Assembly (NCBI GenBank): GCA_025463005.1
Contig: JAOAPR010000005.1
Location: forward strand, 1 to 64,000
Direction: 5' to 3'
Source: Bryobacterales bacterium
GTDB taxonomy: Bacteria; Acidobacteriota; Terriglobia; Bryobacterales; Bryobacteraceae
DNA length: 64,000 nt
Every line of letters begins with the position of its first letter. Positions within the stretch are counted from its first letter, which is position 1. Of the stretch, positions 62,037-64,000 are shown piece after piece. The notes under the pieces are model-generated. The model ran no database searches. It saw nothing but the letters and a program-made list of their open reading frames with translations, and was not told the origin of the DNA. The position numbers were made by a program, and so were the translations under genes.

Positions 62037-63920
62037 GTGATCAGCGGCATCCGAACCACCTTGACACCTCTATTAGCGCTCGTGGCGACGGGCTTCGCCG
62101 CCGACCTGCGCTCGTTCAACTCCTGGAACCAGTATTTGGGCGGAGCGGATTCGTCGCAATACTCCTCGCTCAACCAGATCAACAAATCGAACGTGAAACA
62201 GCTCGCCATCGCGTGGAGCTACGCGACCGGTGAAACCGGGCAATACCTGTTCAATCCGCTAGTGGTGGACGGCGTGATGTACGTGCAGGCGAAGAATAAT
62301 GCGCTCATCGCACTCGATGCGGTCACGGGTCGCGAGCTGTGGGTTCATCCGTTTCAGGGACCCGTCACCAGCCGCGGGATGAATTATTGGGAAAGCAAAG
62401 ACCGCGCCGACCGCCGCTTGTTCACGACCAATGCTGGATTCCTGACCGCCATCGACGCCCGCACCGGACAGACCGTTATGTCGTTCGGCGATAACGGCCG
62501 TACCGACCTGAGGACCGGACTGGACCGCGATCTCACCGACGTGCCGCCGATCCAGACCAACAATCCGGGTCGTATTTTCGAGGACATCATCATCATGCCC
62601 CTGATGCGGTCGGGGGCGGATTACTCATATGTTCCGGGCGATATCCACGCGTACAACGTGCGAACGGGAAAGCTGCTGTGGCAGTTTCACACCGTGCCGC
62701 GGCCGGGTGAGTTCGGTTATGAGACCTGGCCCAAGGATTTTTGGACGCGCTCCGGCGGCGGCATCAACTGGAATGAGCTGACCATCGACGAAAAGCGCGG
62801 CATCGCCTATATTCCTACCGGGACCGGCAAGTGGGATCACTATGGCGCGGATCGGATCGGCCAGAATCTGTTCGCCAATTCGATCATCGCGCTGGATGCG
62901 CGAACCGGAAAACGGTTATGGCATTTCCAGACGGTCCATCACGATCTGTGGGACTACGATCTACCTGCCGGACCGAAGCTGCTCACCGTGAAGCACGACG
63001 GCAAAAACGTGGACGTCGTGATTCAGCCCACCAAGCACGGGTTCTTATTCGTATTGGATCGAGTGACAGGGCAGCCGCTATGGCCGATCGAGGAGCGGCC
63101 CGTTCCGAAATCGGATGTGCCGGGCGAGCAGGCCTGGCCCACGCAACCATTTCCCACTAAGCCGCCTCCTTTTGCTCGGCAGGCTTTAACCGAGCGGGAT
63201 GTTAGTCCCTACATGCCCGAGACGGAACAAGTCACGTGGCGCGAGAAGATTCGCAACGCCCGCAACGAGGGCCTGTTCACGCCGCCGAGCATGCGGGGAA
63301 CGGTAACTATCCCGGGTGTCGGCGGCGGAGCGAGCTGGGGAACGGCCGCTGTCGATCCTGCCAAGGGCGCGCTTTACATCGTCTCGAAGGATGCCCCGAC
63401 CATCGTGACGATCACAATGCCGGGCAACTCGGCGGCCGATCAGAAGGGAAAAGCCGTACCGCACGCCCCGCCGATAACTCCGCTAGATGGCGCTTTCACA
63501 CACTACACGGCTCCCTACACGCAGTTCGTATCGCAGAGTTCTCGGCTGCCGTCACTTTCGCCGCCATGGTTCCAACTCACGGCCTACGATTTGAATGCGG
63601 GAACCATCAAATGGCAGATTCCTTACGGCACGGTTCCGTCGCTGGCGGCCGATGGCCACAACGATACCGGCGTCGTGCAGCAGCAGCGCGGAGGTCCGGT
63701 AGTGACGGCGGGCGGACTGATCTTCTCTGCGACCAACGACAAAAAGCTGCGCGCTTACGATACCGACACGGGGAAAGTAATCTGGGAGACCGATCTGCCC
63801 GCGTCGGCGGAGGGTGTTCCGGCGGTGTACGAGGTCGGCGGGCGGGAATACATCGGGCTATGCGTGGCCGCCGGGAATGGTCCGGGAGCTTACATGGCTT
63901 TCGCCTTGCCCCGACGTTAG
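62037..63920 (+). CDS. PQQ-dependent dehydrogenase, exported
   Basis: A 627-residue quinoprotein with a signal peptide (cleaved near GFAADL) and an eight-bladed propeller whose W-motifs recur as VMYVQAKNNALIALDAVTGRELW, GDIHAYNVRTGKLLWQF, NSIIALDARTGKRLWHF, LFVLDRVTGQPLWP and DKKLRAYDTDTGKVIWE. It resembles membrane-type glucose or alcohol dehydrogenases without the membrane part and without a haem domain. The GTG at 62037 sits right after the promoter; a longer open frame lies in the sigma gene. The electron acceptor is unknown. Confidence 0.9.
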   Translation: MISGIRTTLTPLLALVATGFAADLRSFNSWNQYLGGADSSQYSSLNQINKSNVKQLAIAWSYATGETGQYLFNPLVVDGVMYVQAKNNALIALDAVTGRELWVHPFQGPVTSRGMNYWESKDRADRRLFTTNAGFLTAIDARTGQTVMSFGDNGRTDLRTGLDRDLTDVPPIQTNNPGRIFEDIIIMPLMRSGADYSYVPGDIHAYNVRTGKLLWQFHTVPRPGEFGYETWPKDFWTRSGGGINWNELTIDEKRGIAYIPTGTGKWDHYGADRIGQNLFANSIIALDARTGKRLWHFQTVHHDLWDYDLPAGPKLLTVKHDGKNVDVVIQPTKHGFLFVLDRVTGQPLWPIEERPVPKSDVPGEQAWPTQPFPTKPPPFARQALTERDVSPYMPETEQVTWREKIRNARNEGLFTPPSMRGTVTIPGVGGGASWGTAAVDPAKGALYIVSKDAPTIVTITMPGNSAADQKGKAVPHAPPITPLDGAFTHYTAPYTQFVSQSSRLPSLSPPWFQLTAYDLNAGTIKWQIPYGTVPSLAADGHNDTGVVQQQRGGPVVTAGGLIFSATNDKKLRAYDTDTGKVIWETDLPASAEGVPAVYEVGGREYIGLCVAAGNGPGAYMAFALPRR

Positions 63921-63934
63921 CCGCGAGTCGTATC

Positions 63935-64000
63935 ATGAAAGGGATGTTGCGTTATCACGTCGCGTACTATCTGCCCCGTGGCGATGACCGAATGGTGGTT
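63935..64000 (+). CDS. start of a gene cut by the window end
   Basis: A frame open to the last base begins MKGMLRYHVAYYLPRGDDR. The ATG at 63944 may be the true start, since TATCAT at 63931-63936 would be a -10 seven bases before it. Too short to identify. Confidence 0.5.
   Translation, partial: MKGMLRYHVAYYLPRGDDRMVV

Overview
The window is 64 kb of GC-rich, densely coding chromosome. It most likely comes from an acidobacterium of the Solibacter/Bryobacter type. The evidence is a VWFA-related protein of the acidobacterial family at 51897, an ECF sigma factor paired with a TPR-type Ser/Thr kinase at its end, secreted families I associate with Solibacteres (33551, 34374 and a decayed one at 47969), a PEP-CTERM protein, and a tmRNA whose tag ends in AYAA. 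The taxonomic call is inference from gene content; no ribosomal RNA is present.

Layout. 1-8.6 kb: an epimerase cut by the window edge, a small membrane zinc-ribbon protein, then a seven-gene drug-efflux operon (TetR regulator, TolC-like channel, HlyD-like adaptor, two ATPases, two ABC-2 permeases) that matches the E. coli cecR-ybhGFSR arrangement with the double ATPase split in two and its own outer-membrane channel added. 8.7-14.3 kb: a Tat-exported oxidoreductase and an overlapping operon for acyl-CoA oxidation and methylmalonyl-CoA handling (acyl-CoA dehydrogenase, meaB, mce, mtnP, a glycosyltransferase). 14.5-26.9 kb: housekeeping genes (fabG, ubiD-type decarboxylase, tRNA-His, lepB, glutamate dehydrogenase, pdxST), then folE with two tandem PTPS/QueD paralogues, a thioredoxin, rsfS and hpt. 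27-38 kb: the tesA/ybbAP divergon, small secreted proteins, a receiver-XRE fusion regulator and glycan/membrane genes. 38.4-40.7 kb: an arsenic operon (arsR-arsM-aquaporin-arsC) with a perfect palindrome at its promoter.

41-47 kb is the accessory part: a truncated second arsC, a tandem-repeat secreted protein, a DUF6602-like putative nuclease, an ASCH-domain protein and a visibly lower-GC cassette of three overlapping genes that I do not recognise. This segment is flanked by a direct repeat whose right copy lies inside the tmRNA gene, so it may be an island. It is followed by the tmRNA, a PEP-CTERM protein, a multiply frameshifted pseudogene and a probable 6S RNA.

48.8-64 kb returns to core functions: ymdB, moeA-moaC-mogA, VWFA protein, clpS, the YrdC-type threonylcarbamoyl-AMP synthase, a fused homocysteine methyltransferase/methylene-THF reductase, a HipA-like kinase, a histone-H1-like protein, a LysM lytic transglycosylase, the kinase/sigma pair and a PQQ-dependent dehydrogenase.

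A recurring regulatory theme is a recognisable -10 hexamer only 6-12 bases before the start codon at a dozen or more genes, which implies leaderless or very short-leader mRNAs. At three divergent gene pairs one symmetric -10 element appears to serve both directions.
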